Positions 8,363 to 16,975 of a stretch of 48,501 nucleotides of DNA are shown piece after piece. The translations under genes were made by a program, and so were the position numbers. Source of the stretch: Acidobacteriota bacterium (GTDB lineage: Bacteria; Acidobacteriota; Blastocatellia; Chloracidobacteriales; Chloracidobacteriaceae); the NCBI GenBank assembly GCA_016208495.1, contig JACQXX010000074.1:1-48501 (forward strand). Reading direction: 5' to 3'. The notes beneath the pieces are model-generated. The model was not told where the DNA came from, searched no databases, and was given only the letters and a program-made list of their open reading frames with translations. The number at the start of each line of letters is the position of its first letter. The stretch's first letter is position 1.

Positions 8363-8522
8363 CCATAAGCGCCAGGATAAGGATTTCAGGCCCGGAGGGT
8401 CGTCGTGTAATAGCCGTGGTGCGAAGCCCACGGTCACGGCCAGGACGAGACCCAAACCCAACAAGAACATCGTTCAACACCAACGGAAAGGACACAGGGT
8501 TTCTTATCCTGGCGCTTATGGG
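8363..8522. mobile_element. 160-bp MITE-like element, family 1, intact copy
   Basis: The left end CCATAAGCGCCAGGATAAG (8363-8381) and the right end CTTATCCTGGCGCTTATGG (8504-8522) are perfect 19-bp inverted repeats. The interior has no credible ORF but is about 90 percent identical by eye to the copy at 28415-28570. Small size, terminal inverted repeats and dispersed copies fit a non-autonomous miniature transposable element. I did not find a clear target-site duplication. Confidence 0.8.
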
Positions 8523-8665
8523 GCTCAGGGCTCAGGGCTGAAGAATTGGTTTTCTTTCATCCCTTCTCCTTCATCCCTCATCCCTTCGATTGCTCCGAGC
8601 TTGCGAGTCTTTCTGCCCCAAGCCCTGAGCCCTGGTATTTTCAGCCCCAAGCCCGCTTTCTTCAG
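8521..8665 (+). repeat. Cluster of heptamer units (GGGCTCA, CCCTCAT, CCCCAAG types)
   Basis: GGGCTCAGGGCTCAGGGCTGA flanks the right end of the MITE-like element (matching units also lie at 8347-8362), then CTTCATCCCTCATCCCTTCG, then CCCCAAGCCCTGAGCCCTGG and CAGCCCCAAGCCC. The region has no gene. Confidence 0.65.
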
Positions 8666-8676
8666 CCCCAATCACA

Positions 8677-9495
8677 TCAGGTACAGGGTCCCGAAAACCG
8701 AAGAATTGAAACCTGCTTGCCGTGTTTGAATTTTAAAAATGACAGGAATTCATTTTCAGCGTCAGTCGGCGGGTTTTCCAAGCCTTGACCTGGAGTCAGT
8801 TTGACCGAACTCTTTAACCGAAACGCAATACCCGATTCTGAGAGTTCAAGCAACAGGTTGTCGACTTCGCATTCCAGATACACTTTGGTTTGATCAGGGG
8901 AAATACCAACTGGAACTGCCTGGAAGGGCATCACCCAGGTTCGCTGCACCTTTTTCAACGTCGGGTCAAGCAATGCCACCTCTTCAAAGAAAAAGTCCTG
9001 ATTGCGTTTGATTGTGTAAGTTTGGCCCTGGTGAAGCAGATGGATTTCCTGTTTCGTAACGTTTGAACAGGAGATGGGAAAGAATTGCTCATCACACAAG
9101 CTGGTGGTTGGATCAGGGTCAAACTTCATCTCCAGTTTTATTGGTGCTCCGCTCTTTTGGGTTGCTTGATAGGTGACCAGTTTCTTTGAACTGCCTTTGA
9201 TTGAGGTCACACTGCTCTTTTTGTTTTGATTCTCAACCATTCGCCAGCCGTCAAATTCGTAGGTAAACCCTTCGGTTTGAATGAGGGTATTGGCATACTC
9301 AACCAGATCTGCCGGGTTGAGTTTATTTTTCCCGGTTGCTTTTGCCTGAACCAGATCCATCGTGGATCGTGGCGCAACCTTGAGTTTGGTGATTTGGAGC
9401 GTCCCGGAAAACGTTGGTTGGATCCCGAATCCAAAATAGGCCAGCCCCAAAATGATAATCACACCAGTGATAATTCCAAAAGTTTTCGTCTTCAT
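8677..9495 (-). CDS. Membrane-anchored hypothetical protein
   Basis: A 272-residue protein with an uncleaved-looking N-terminal membrane anchor (residues about 6-27, FGIITGVIIILGLAYFGFG) followed by a soluble, strand-rich periplasmic domain. Two cysteines in LCDEQFFPISCSN (about residues 133-144) could form a disulphide. I do not recognise the family. It lies on the same strand as the M23 peptidase gene, 154 bases downstream of it. The last ~20 codons run into repeat-rich DNA, so the original C-terminus may have been altered. Confidence 0.65.
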   Translation of the reverse strand: MKTKTFGIITGVIIILGLAYFGFGIQPTFSGTLQITKLKVAPRSTMDLVQAKATGKNKLNPADLVEYANTLIQTEGFTYEFDGWRMVENQNKKSSVTSIKGSSKKLVTYQATQKSGAPIKLEMKFDPDPTTSLCDEQFFPISCSNVTKQEIHLLHQGQTYTIKRNQDFFFEEVALLDPTLKKVQRTWVMPFQAVPVGISPDQTKVYLECEVDNLLLELSESGIAFRLKSSVKLTPGQGLENPPTDAENEFLSFLKFKHGKQVSILRFSGPCT

Positions 9496-9649
9496 CGAAG
9501 TTCCTCTGTAAAGTTAAATGAGTTCATGGGGATTAAATTGCTTATACCAATTTGCACTGAAATCTTTGTATTAAAAAACAGTCAAGTGATTCAACCAAAT
9601 AAACTTAGTGAACTACTGATTCCTGACTACAAACTGGTATTCGTTAAAT

Positions 9650-10561
9650 TCAAATTGAATTGCATTTGGCTGGAGCCACACCATTCAGGTATTGAGCCGG
9701 GTCAATCGCGCGGCCTTTGTAGAAAACTCCAAAGTGCAAGTGAGGCGGCGTATGTTTGGCGTTTCCCGTATCACCAATCGTCGCAATCTGTTGCCCTTGT
9801 TTGACTTGTTGTCCGGATTTAACCCATTTCCTGAAATCGGTATTGCTGCAGTGGCAATACACCGTCGAGACATCTCCATGATCAATTGTAATCTGATTCC
9901 CACCTTTGCCTTTCGCTCCATGAAAGACAACTTTGCCGTCACGATGGGCATAGATGGGCGACTGGTTCAGCACACCACGGATGTCCAGCCCTCTATGGGG
10001 TCGTCCACCCATACGTGGTGCTTTAAACTCACCCCGCCCATTGTTTGATTCTCTCAAGTGACCTGTTTTCCCAGCGGGATGAGGGTTAAATCCTGGAGTT
10101 CCCGTAATTGGGTTGATTCCAGCCCCCGTCGCTGGCTGAGAAGCCGAAGTCGTTTCTTGACTGGCCTGGGTTGGGCTGGCTGGTGCAACGGTTGCGTCCT
10201 TTCCCGAATACTGGCGGACTTTGTGCGCAGCCAGAGCGGCATCCACCTGGGTTTGAAACTGACGGGCAGCTTCACATAATGAAAAGAATGTCCGTCCTTG
10301 TGGGTCAACGCGTCCATCTGGGGCTGGAAATCGCAACACATTTTTTTGATAGGCACGAATCGCGGCCCTGGTGTCATCATTGATCGAGCCGGTGGCAAGA
10401 ATTGGCCGGGAATAAAAGCTGAAATTTGCGCCAGCCATTGAGAAGAGTTTTTGGGCACTTTGGAGCAAATGTTGAATTTTTTTGACATCGTCAGATTTAT
10501 TTCCAGTTTGATTGGGTAAAAGCGTGCCAACTGGAAAGCGGATTGCATAACTGATGCTCAT
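9650..10561 (-). CDS. M23-family metallopeptidase with peptidoglycan-binding-like N-terminus
   Basis: A 303-residue protein. Residues about 20-95 resemble a peptidoglycan-binding domain (VKKIQHLLQSA...TGSINDDTRAAIRAYQKNV). A Ser/Thr/Ala/Pro-rich linker follows (about 120-165). Residues about 185-295 are a LytM/M23 endopeptidase with zinc ligands in HRGLD (HxxxD) and HLHFG (HxH), and the typical GDTGNAKHTPPHLHFGV signature. The family cleaves peptide cross-links in peptidoglycan. No signal peptide is visible at the N-terminus, so export may depend on another route, or it may serve inside a secretion or phage-like particle. Confidence 0.88.
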   Translation of the reverse strand: MSISYAIRFPVGTLLPNQTGNKSDDVKKIQHLLQSAQKLFSMAGANFSFYSRPILATGSINDDTRAAIRAYQKNVLRFPAPDGRVDPQGRTFFSLCEAARQFQTQVDAALAAHKVRQYSGKDATVAPASPTQASQETTSASQPATGAGINPITGTPGFNPHPAGKTGHLRESNNGRGEFKAPRMGGRPHRGLDIRGVLNQSPIYAHRDGKVVFHGAKGKGGNQITIDHGDVSTVYCHCSNTDFRKWVKSGQQVKQGQQIATIGDTGNAKHTPPHLHFGVFYKGRAIDPAQYLNGVAPAKCNSI

Positions 10562-10904
10562 GAATACTCCTTCAAAATTAAATTAAATTTGTTGGAGTAC
10601 CCTCAGGCAATCACAATGCCAGTCGTTAACTCTGGCGAAAAAGAAAGAGGTTTGACCAATCAAGTGAAAGCATTTCCACCTCATCCCGTATTCGATGAGT
10701 TTGACACTGGAAAGTCCTGAAAATCATCTGGAAAATTGTGAGCAAAGGAGTGGTTTTGGGCCAAATTGGGGGCAATTGGAGGACACCCTACCTACTCAGG
10801 TAGTTGTGCCCTCGGTATTCCTCAGTACTATAGCCGCGTGTCTGATACCTTTTTTCAAACACAACTTATAAAAATTATTTATTGCAACACCCCAAGGAGA
10901 TTCT
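10562..10904. other. Intergenic region, presumed divergent promoters
   Basis: 343 bases between divergent genes. CCAAATTG and CAATTGG (10761-10778) form an imperfect palindrome, and an AT-rich tract with TTATAAAAATTATTTATT precedes the lipoprotein gene. No promoter can be assigned with confidence. Confidence 0.4.
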
Positions 10905-11507
10905 ATGTCACGATTGCTGATGTGCACGATACTTGCCCTGTTCCTGACCGCCTGTAGCGGAGGAGAAGCCCCAAAAACTGGAACTGAACCTGGCAAGTCC
11001 GAAACCAAAACCGAAGCTCCAAAAACGGAAAAGAAAGCCGATGCGGTGCATCCGTGGGCAAAATTTAATGTTGGATCGTCTTCAAAAATGAAAACCTCGG
11101 TCACAACCACCGTGGCTGGAAAACCAGTGTCAACTTCGACCACGATGAAACAGACGCTGCTTGAAAAAACAGCGGATAAAGCCATTGTGGAAATTGAAAC
11201 CAGCGTGATGGGGACTTCGACCAAAACCAAAACCGAAATCCCGCTCACCACAACGGGAAATCCAGCTCTTGGCAATGTTACAAACCCTGCGAACCTGAAA
11301 GAAGGTTCGGAAGATGTAACAGTCGGCGGCAAAACGCTCAAGTGCAAATGGGTCGAATTTGAATCGTCCCAAAATGGCGGCACGGTGTCATCCAAAGTCT
11401 GGACATCGGAAGATGTCCCTGGAATGGTCGTCAAGTCAGTCACCAAAGTCACGGGCAGCGTCCCCACCGAAACCACGACCGAACTGGTTGAATTTGAAGT
11501 GAAGTAA
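10905..11507 (+). CDS. Putative lipoprotein
   Basis: A 200-residue protein with a lipoprotein signal peptide: MSRLL...LALFLTAC, with the lipobox LTAC giving Cys17 as the lipidated residue. The next 30 residues are a Lys/Glu/Pro/Thr-rich linker. The remainder is rich in Thr, Lys and Val, with alternating polar residues as in beta strands (TKTKTEIPLTTTG, TVGGKTLKCKWVEFE). AAGGAG lies about seven bases before the ATG. It is probably anchored in a membrane facing the periplasm. The function is unknown and I see no neighbour that explains it. Confidence 0.8.
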   Translation: MSRLLMCTILALFLTACSGGEAPKTGTEPGKSETKTEAPKTEKKADAVHPWAKFNVGSSSKMKTSVTTTVAGKPVSTSTTMKQTLLEKTADKAIVEIETSVMGTSTKTKTEIPLTTTGNPALGNVTNPANLKEGSEDVTVGGKTLKCKWVEFESSQNGGTVSSKVWTSEDVPGMVVKSVTKVTGSVPTETTTELVEFEVK

Positions 11508-11514
11508 TACCGTT

Positions 11515-11547
11515 TAGGGTTCAGGGTATCGGGTTCAGGGTTCAGGG
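11515..11547 (+). repeat. Heptamer run (GGGTTCA type)
   Basis: Units AGGGTTC, AGGGTATC, GGGTTCA, GGGTTCA lie eight bases after the stop of the lipoprotein gene. Confidence 0.65.
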
Positions 11548-11700
11548 AAAAACAGTTATTTCAATAACTTAACTTGTGATAAATCGAAAGTGAGTCGCCT
11601 GAAAGACCCCCCCAATGATTTCAACCTGCCACTCTGTTGAACATCCATCTGGTACTTGAAAAAATAAGCCCTCTCTCTTTTTGGTAACCCTCCAAATGTC

Positions 11701-11746
11701 AGGTTGCCGAATGCTGGTTGAAGACCACATTCGGCAACCTTTTTTT
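11701..11746 (+). terminator. Strong Rho-independent terminator
   Basis: AGGTTGCCGAATG (11701-11713) pairs perfectly with CATTCGGCAACCT (11728-11740). The stem extends by TGGT/ACCA after one bulged C, leaving a five-base loop, and is followed by seven T residues (11740-11746). It works on the plus strand. It lies about 190 bases after the lipoprotein stop, with no ORF in between, so it may end either that transcript or a separate small RNA starting after about 11550. Confidence 0.88.
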
Positions 11747-11835
11747 GTTGTTCAATGCTCACGTCTTGCTGTTTTCTAAAAAGCAAGGCACACTTGGGCA
11801 GTGTGAGACCATTTCCTACCTGGAAAAACCGGTCA

Positions 11836-12144
11836 ATGCCTCAAGACGATTTTTTAGGGTTGCCACCAGAACTATTGGAACGACTGCACTTGGTGCCGGA
11901 GCTTCCACTCAACTACCTGAAGCGTACCAGCGAACTCGACGCATTGAAAAAGCTGGTGCTGGCGGGCAAGGATTCGTCCGTTGTGATCGCCGGGAAATCG
12001 CAGCCGGTCACTTCGCGGATTGGCCTCTACGGAATGGGAGGCATCGGCAAATCGGTGCTGGCAGCGGCGGTCGTTCGCGAACGCGACCTCCTGGAGCACT
12101 TCCCGGACGGGCATCCTCTGGTTGAACTGCGGGCTACAGCCTGA
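11836..12144 (+). pseudogene. Truncated NB-ARC (STAND NTPase) gene
   Basis: From the ATG at 11836 the frame encodes 102 residues: an N-terminal lead (PPELLERLHLVPELPLNYLKR) typical of the segment before NB-ARC domains, then a Walker A loop GMGGIGKS (residues 66-73) and AAAVVRERDLLEHFPDG. It stops at TGA after VELRATA, where an NB-ARC domain would continue for more than 200 residues with Walker B and winged-helix parts. Nothing NB-ARC-like is visible in other frames downstream. I read it as the 5' remnant of a large STAND ATPase gene cut by a deletion. It sits just upstream of two further ATPase genes of the same general class. Confidence 0.7.
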
Positions 12145-12217
12145 GTTGTCGGAATTTAGGGCAATGGGATAGGATACAGGGCAATCAGCACACTTATTTT
12201 CTCAGGAATCAATTGCC

Positions 12218-13540
12218 ATGCCTCAGACAAATTGGAAGGAAATCAGAAATGCATTTTCGCCGTTTGATTCGATACCACCGGGTAAACTAGATAAGTGGTT
12301 TGTGACAAGGCCCGATAGCCGGGTTGAATTTTTGGCACGCCAGCTTTCATTGGAAGAACTCCCCGCTCGTCGCATTCTGGTTGGACAACCAGCCAGTGGC
12401 AAAAGTTCGGAGTTAACCAAACTGGCCTCTGAACTCAAACGACGCTACGACGCGATGGTGGTACGCTTTGACCTGAGTGATAACCTGGATGTTGAGCGAG
12501 CCAATCCGGTCGAAGTCATTTTCTTAATGGGCACGGCTATTTTCAAAGTTGCCATGGCTGAGATGCCTGTTGATTTGCGACCTGACAAAAGTTTGCTGGA
12601 AAAACTCAAAAAAGGGTTGGAAACCGTTGTCCATACCGAAAAAGAAAATAAGCAGTTTACGATTGACCTGGAAAAAATACTTTCGGGATTGATTGTGTTT
12701 GGTGGGTATGCACTGGCAGGGCCACCCGGCGGAGCTGCCACACTGGCTGCCAGCCCGTTCATTGAAAAACTCAACCCATTTCGGTTTGCATCTGGAACAA
12801 GCGTGGAACTGGTCAGGCAATTGAAAGTGGAGCCGAAAATCGAAGAGTTGCTTGGGTCGCTCAATGCCATTATTGACGATGTGCATTCGAAAACCGGTCG
12901 CCGCTTGATTTTGCTGGTGGATGGATTGGACAAGCTTCGTGATACGGATGTCATCAGCCTCAATTTCCTGGAAAAGAAATTTTTAAATGGGCCGAAATGT
13001 AATGTGGTTTATACGGGACCGCTTGATTTGTACTATTCAACCAAATTTGGCGGAGTTCGCTCCCTGTTTGAGATGGTTCCCTTCACCCACGTCAAACTTT
13101 ATGATCCTGTCGCCCAAAATACTTCAACTCAGGGGTATGACTTTATGCGCGACGTTGCCCGTCGCCGGATGATATCTCTCAATTTGACCCCCGATGATGT
13201 GATCAAATCTGATGCGCTTGATTTGCTTATTCAAGGAAGCGGCGGGGTCATGCGTGATTTTATTCGACTGGTAAAGGCAGCGGCTCTGTATGCAGATATC
13301 AGCAATAAAAATCAAATTGAAGTTCCGGAAGCAACTGATGCGTTGAATGAACTTCGCCGGCAACTGAAAGCGCAACTCACACCGGAATTTGACACTGTTC
13401 TGGAACAAGTGAAAATCAGTAGGAAGCGAATTGATGGTGAACAATGTGATTTGTTGCTGCGAAACGATATTGTTTTGAGTTATTTCAACAAAGATGTCTG
13501 GTTTGACAAACATGCGGCGTTGACTGACCAACCCTGGTAA
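12218..13540 (+). CDS. P-loop ATPase, first gene of a STAND-like pair
   Basis: A 440-residue AAA-type NTPase. Walker A is GQPASGKSSE at about residues 56-65; Walker B is LILLVDGLDKL at about 230-240. A hydrophobic Gly/Ala-rich stretch (LIVFGGYALAGPPGGAATLAA, about residues 158-178) sits between them and may be membrane-associated. The opening (FDSIPPGKLDKWFVTRPDSR) and layout are like ATPases that are encoded in front of larger NTPase or repeat proteins in defence-like loci. The stop is 16 bases before the start of the 1099-residue NACHT gene, so the two are surely one operon. A role in abortive infection or signalling is inference. Confidence 0.8.
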   Translation: MPQTNWKEIRNAFSPFDSIPPGKLDKWFVTRPDSRVEFLARQLSLEELPARRILVGQPASGKSSELTKLASELKRRYDAMVVRFDLSDNLDVERANPVEVIFLMGTAIFKVAMAEMPVDLRPDKSLLEKLKKGLETVVHTEKENKQFTIDLEKILSGLIVFGGYALAGPPGGAATLAASPFIEKLNPFRFASGTSVELVRQLKVEPKIEELLGSLNAIIDDVHSKTGRRLILLVDGLDKLRDTDVISLNFLEKKFLNGPKCNVVYTGPLDLYYSTKFGGVRSLFEMVPFTHVKLYDPVAQNTSTQGYDFMRDVARRRMISLNLTPDDVIKSDALDLLIQGSGGVMRDFIRLVKAAALYADISNKNQIEVPEATDALNELRRQLKAQLTPEFDTVLEQVKISRKRIDGEQCDLLLRNDIVLSYFNKDVWFDKHAALTDQPW

Positions 13541-13556
13541 CAACTGGCGAGCTACG

Positions 13557-16500
13557 ATGACTCCTGATGTACCCGTGCGGGCACCTGAAACTCAACTCAA
13601 GATGATGGCGCTCCAGTTGCGCACAGATAGTCCCAGTCTGCTTTTTGTAACAACGCCTGATTCCCAGGCTGAAACGAGTCTTGTCAATGAGCTTCGCACC
13701 TGGCTTGGCCAGGGAGTCACGATTGTAGAAGCGACTCTGAGTCCTGAACCCATCGAGCACCTGAGTATTTCCCGATATCTGACAGCTCTCCCAAAATCAT
13801 CAGGCCAGGCGGTGTTATTTGTTTTTGGATTGGATGATCTTTCGGAACCTTCCCGAACCATTGCCATCAACGCGATGAATAAAGGCCGTGACCAGTTACG
13901 GTGGAGTGACTATTCGGTCGTGGTTTGGGTCCGTCCTGGCACTCCGCCTGAAATCGGAAACCGTGCCCCAGATTTCTACTCCTGGCGAAGTGACGTCTTT
14001 GATTTCGAGGTTCCAAAAGATGATGCCGAACGACAAAAATATCTGTCCCGGCTTCGGTTGTTTGCGCCGACTTCATTGGATGAACTACGGCAGCACTATT
14101 GTGAATATGTCGTACAAACGTACCGTTGGCTTGATTTCCGAGGGCTATTGCAAGTGCGCAATGTGGTTCGGCTACCGCTTGAGGACGTGTTTGTTCCACC
14201 AAAATTGATTGTGCCTGATATGTGGAGAAAAGACGATCAGCTTTTCAAAGGTCAAGATTTTCTTAAAACACATTCTGAAGAATCCCCCAATCCTCCAGTT
14301 CCAGTTGAGAATGCTGTCAGCCTTAAAGATGCGCTACGCTCACAGTTACGATTTGTGGTGTTAGGTGACCCTGGCGCAGGGAAATCCACACTGTTGCGGT
14401 TTCTGGCTCTGGTTTTTGCCCAGGGAAAAGAACAGGTTCAAAAAGTGTTTGGACTTGATGAGGCAAGATTGCCAATTTTGGTTCCGTTGTCCGTATTTGC
14501 TGAAAAACGCAAAACCCAACCTGAATATCAACTGGTTGATTTCTTCTCGCAGTATTTCAAAGAGCAAACATTGCCGGATTTTTCAGCCTTGTTTCAGGAT
14601 GCTTTGCAAAGTGGTCAGGTGATTGTCTTGCTGGATGGGCTGGATAAAATGTCGGCACCATCTGAAAGGGCCGATTGTGTGCAGGCCATTACCGAATTTT
14701 CCAGGATTTATCCAACTGCACAAATCATTGTAACTAACCGGGTTGCAGGATATGTTTTTGATATGTCGTCTGCCTCATTTGAGACTTTTACTTTGGCTCC
14801 ATTTGATCGGGATGATCTGAAACGTTTTACGGTCGCTTGGTCACAAGCACTTGAAGTCATTGGGGGAATTGAGCATGTGTTAGGACCTGGAGCAGCCATT
14901 GGGGGAATTATTGGGCATATGTCAGCAGATGCTGCAACTCAGCGGAGGGTGGAGTTACGTGCGAAAAATCTCTTTTCAGCCATAACCGAACATCCTGGAG
15001 TCAAGCAACTGGCTACCAATCCGCTTCTGTTGACGCTCCTCGCATTGATATATCATCAGGGCACCCGGCTCCTGAACAATCAGATTGAACTTTATCGCCT
15101 TTGTATTGAAGTTCTAACTGAGACATGGAATTTGGCTCGAAGTTTAACCGGGAGCCCAATTGATCTCTACCTTGGCGAACGACGACTGACTGAACAGTTT
15201 GTCGTGCGAATGCTGGCACCGGTCGCCTATTGGATGCACCAGCATAAGCCCGGCGGGGTGATTGACCGCCAGGAATTAGAAACATTGATTGCTCGAAACT
15301 TTGAAGAAGAAGGGAAATCGAAGGGAGAATCCCTGGTTCTTGCCCGTGATATTGTGAGGGTGGTCCAGGAACAACCCGGTTTGCTTCTTGAACGTGCGCC
15401 AGATCAGTTTAGCTTTAACCATCTTTCTTTTCAGGAATTTTTTGCTGCTCTTGCAATAAGTAGAAAAACAGAGACCGAGATTTTTAATTTTGTTTGCCAA
15501 TTTGTACAAAACCCTCGGTACTTTGAAGTATTGAAATTTCTTGTTAGCATTCTTCCTTTTCCTGAGCAAGAGGTAATTCTAAAATATATTGAAGAAAACA
15601 ACCTTTATTTGCTAAATCAGTGCCTTAGAGCGGGCGGCGATGAAATTAGTAACGTTTCTGGAGGAGTGGAGCCAATTGATGAGTTTCGTGACCTCCATCG
15701 TTTTCGTGAAAGTTATTTGAGAATTATTAATACTCATTTCAGGTCAGTCAAAGGCATTTTTAAACCTTGGAATGTATTAGGAGATGCATATGCGGAAGTA
15801 CAAGGTGTCCAAATCTCAGAATTTGAAGCTGTGCTTTATGGAGCAATAGTTGGTAAAACACCAATAGCATCAATGTATTATAGCTGGGTTCCAGTAGAGC
15901 AATCCCTGAAACCTACACAATTTGTTATCCACAAAACCCCCAAAGAATTAAATGAAATGCGAGAAATAGGTCAGTTGTTTTACTTCGAGATGTGTAATGT
16001 AGAATGTTCTTCTCCGCTTTGGCCACACAAAAAAGCCTTGAATGACATTAAGAAAAATTTATCTGAAGGGTTAGCTTCACGGGATTTTTATATGGCTGAG
16101 GATCATCACCTTGCAACAGAATATCTATATCACTATTTTGGTAGCATTAAGGAAACAGTTGAAAATTTATTAAAGATCCTTGACTCATACAAAAGAGATA
16201 ATGAATTTTTTTTCCCAGAAGGTGATGTTGATGAATCTTCCGCAAAAGCTTATTTTTTCCTTTTGCGATTTCAACAGGAGGGACTACATCCTCTTGAGTT
16301 TCTGTTACCTCAACGTGATCGAGATTTGGCTGATCTTGCTCCTGGTGAGCCTCGAAATTCTTGGAATTTATGGACTGACAAGCAAGTGTGCTTGAGGGTG
16401 AAGCATCTTTATGACGCTTATCAAAAATCATACCGATGGATGGTTGAACATGCCTTCCCAACACTCAAAGACCACCTTGCTTTTTACCGGCTTGGGCCAG

Positions 16501-16856
16501 TTCAGTTCAATATCCAGGTTTGTATCAAAAGAAAGGCGCTTGAGCACTTCAAGGGCTTACTTTCAGGTGGTAGCGTTAGTATCGAGTGGAAACCCGTTGC
16601 AACCATGGCAGAAGCCTCTACAAGCGTGGAACTGATTCAAGAAGAACAGCTTGAAAAAGAAAGCGACATAAGGACTACCTTTTCAAGGTTAAGAACTCAA
16701 CTTCAGGCACAAGGGCGAAATCCAGATTGGATAAGCAAAGGTTTTTGGGGGAGACACTTCGCAATCATAGACACTGTTCTTGAAGATAATCTCTTGCATA
16801 AAATGGTCTATGAACAATTGAAAAATGACCTTTCTAAAATCTTGGGGGATTTTTAA
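13557..16856 (+). CDS. Large NACHT-domain NTPase, candidate anti-phage STAND protein
   Basis: A 1099-residue protein. Residues about 1-170 form a degenerate P-loop-like domain ending in RAPDFYSWRSDVFDFEVP, a signature I know from paired NTPase proteins. Residues about 255-640 are a NACHT module: Walker A GDPGAGKST at about 269-277, Walker B VIVLLDGLDKM at about 354-364, the TNRVAGY sensor region, and the winged-helix tail FSFNHLSFQEFFAALAIS. The remaining ~460 residues have no repeats I recognise; after a short helical stretch they become distinctly AT-rich. In bacterial NACHT/Avs-type defence proteins the C-terminus is the ligand sensor and the N-terminus the effector. No nuclease, TIR or protease motif is visible here. 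It is downstream of and probably works with the 440-residue ATPase. Confidence 0.85.
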   Translation: MTPDVPVRAPETQLKMMALQLRTDSPSLLFVTTPDSQAETSLVNELRTWLGQGVTIVEATLSPEPIEHLSISRYLTALPKSSGQAVLFVFGLDDLSEPSRTIAINAMNKGRDQLRWSDYSVVVWVRPGTPPEIGNRAPDFYSWRSDVFDFEVPKDDAERQKYLSRLRLFAPTSLDELRQHYCEYVVQTYRWLDFRGLLQVRNVVRLPLEDVFVPPKLIVPDMWRKDDQLFKGQDFLKTHSEESPNPPVPVENAVSLKDALRSQLRFVVLGDPGAGKSTLLRFLALVFAQGKEQVQKVFGLDEARLPILVPLSVFAEKRKTQPEYQLVDFFSQYFKEQTLPDFSALFQDALQSGQVIVLLDGLDKMSAPSERADCVQAITEFSRIYPTAQIIVTNRVAGYVFDMSSASFETFTLAPFDRDDLKRFTVAWSQALEVIGGIEHVLGPGAAIGGIIGHMSADAATQRRVELRAKNLFSAITEHPGVKQLATNPLLLTLLALIYHQGTRLLNNQIELYRLCIEVLTETWNLARSLTGSPIDLYLGERRLTEQFVVRMLAPVAYWMHQHKPGGVIDRQELETLIARNFEEEGKSKGESLVLARDIVRVVQEQPGLLLERAPDQFSFNHLSFQEFFAALAISRKTETEIFNFVCQFVQNPRYFEVLKFLVSILPFPEQEVILKYIEENNLYLLNQCLRAGGDEISNVSGGVEPIDEFRDLHRFRESYLRIINTHFRSVKGIFKPWNVLGDAYAEVQGVQISEFEAVLYGAIVGKTPIASMYYSWVPVEQSLKPTQFVIHKTPKELNEMREIGQLFYFEMCNVECSSPLWPHKKALNDIKKNLSEGLASRDFYMAEDHHLATEYLYHYFGSIKETVENLLKILDSYKRDNEFFFPEGDVDESSAKAYFFLLRFQQEGLHPLEFLLPQRDRDLADLAPGEPRNSWNLWTDKQVCLRVKHLYDAYQKSYRWMVEHAFPTLKDHLAFYRLGPVQFNIQVCIKRKALEHFKGLLSGGSVSIEWKPVATMAEASTSVELIQEEQLEKESDIRTTFSRLRTQLQAQGRNPDWISKGFWGRHFAIIDTVLEDNLLHKMVYEQLKNDLSKILGDF

Positions 16857-16975
16857 AGTAGGGTTAACAATGAGCTGAACCCGCTTCCTGAAATTGGAAG
16901 AGCATTAGCCTCCGTTTCCCATTGAAAAACCTGAGTTTATTGCAAAATTCATAAATCCGAATTCCAGGTTTGGTT

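Noticed and set aside
10796-11476. 226-codon minus-strand frame opposite the lipoprotein gene
   Set aside because: It is low-complexity Val/Ser/Thr sequence produced by the Lys/Thr-rich plus-strand gene, which has a lipobox and a good ribosome-binding site.
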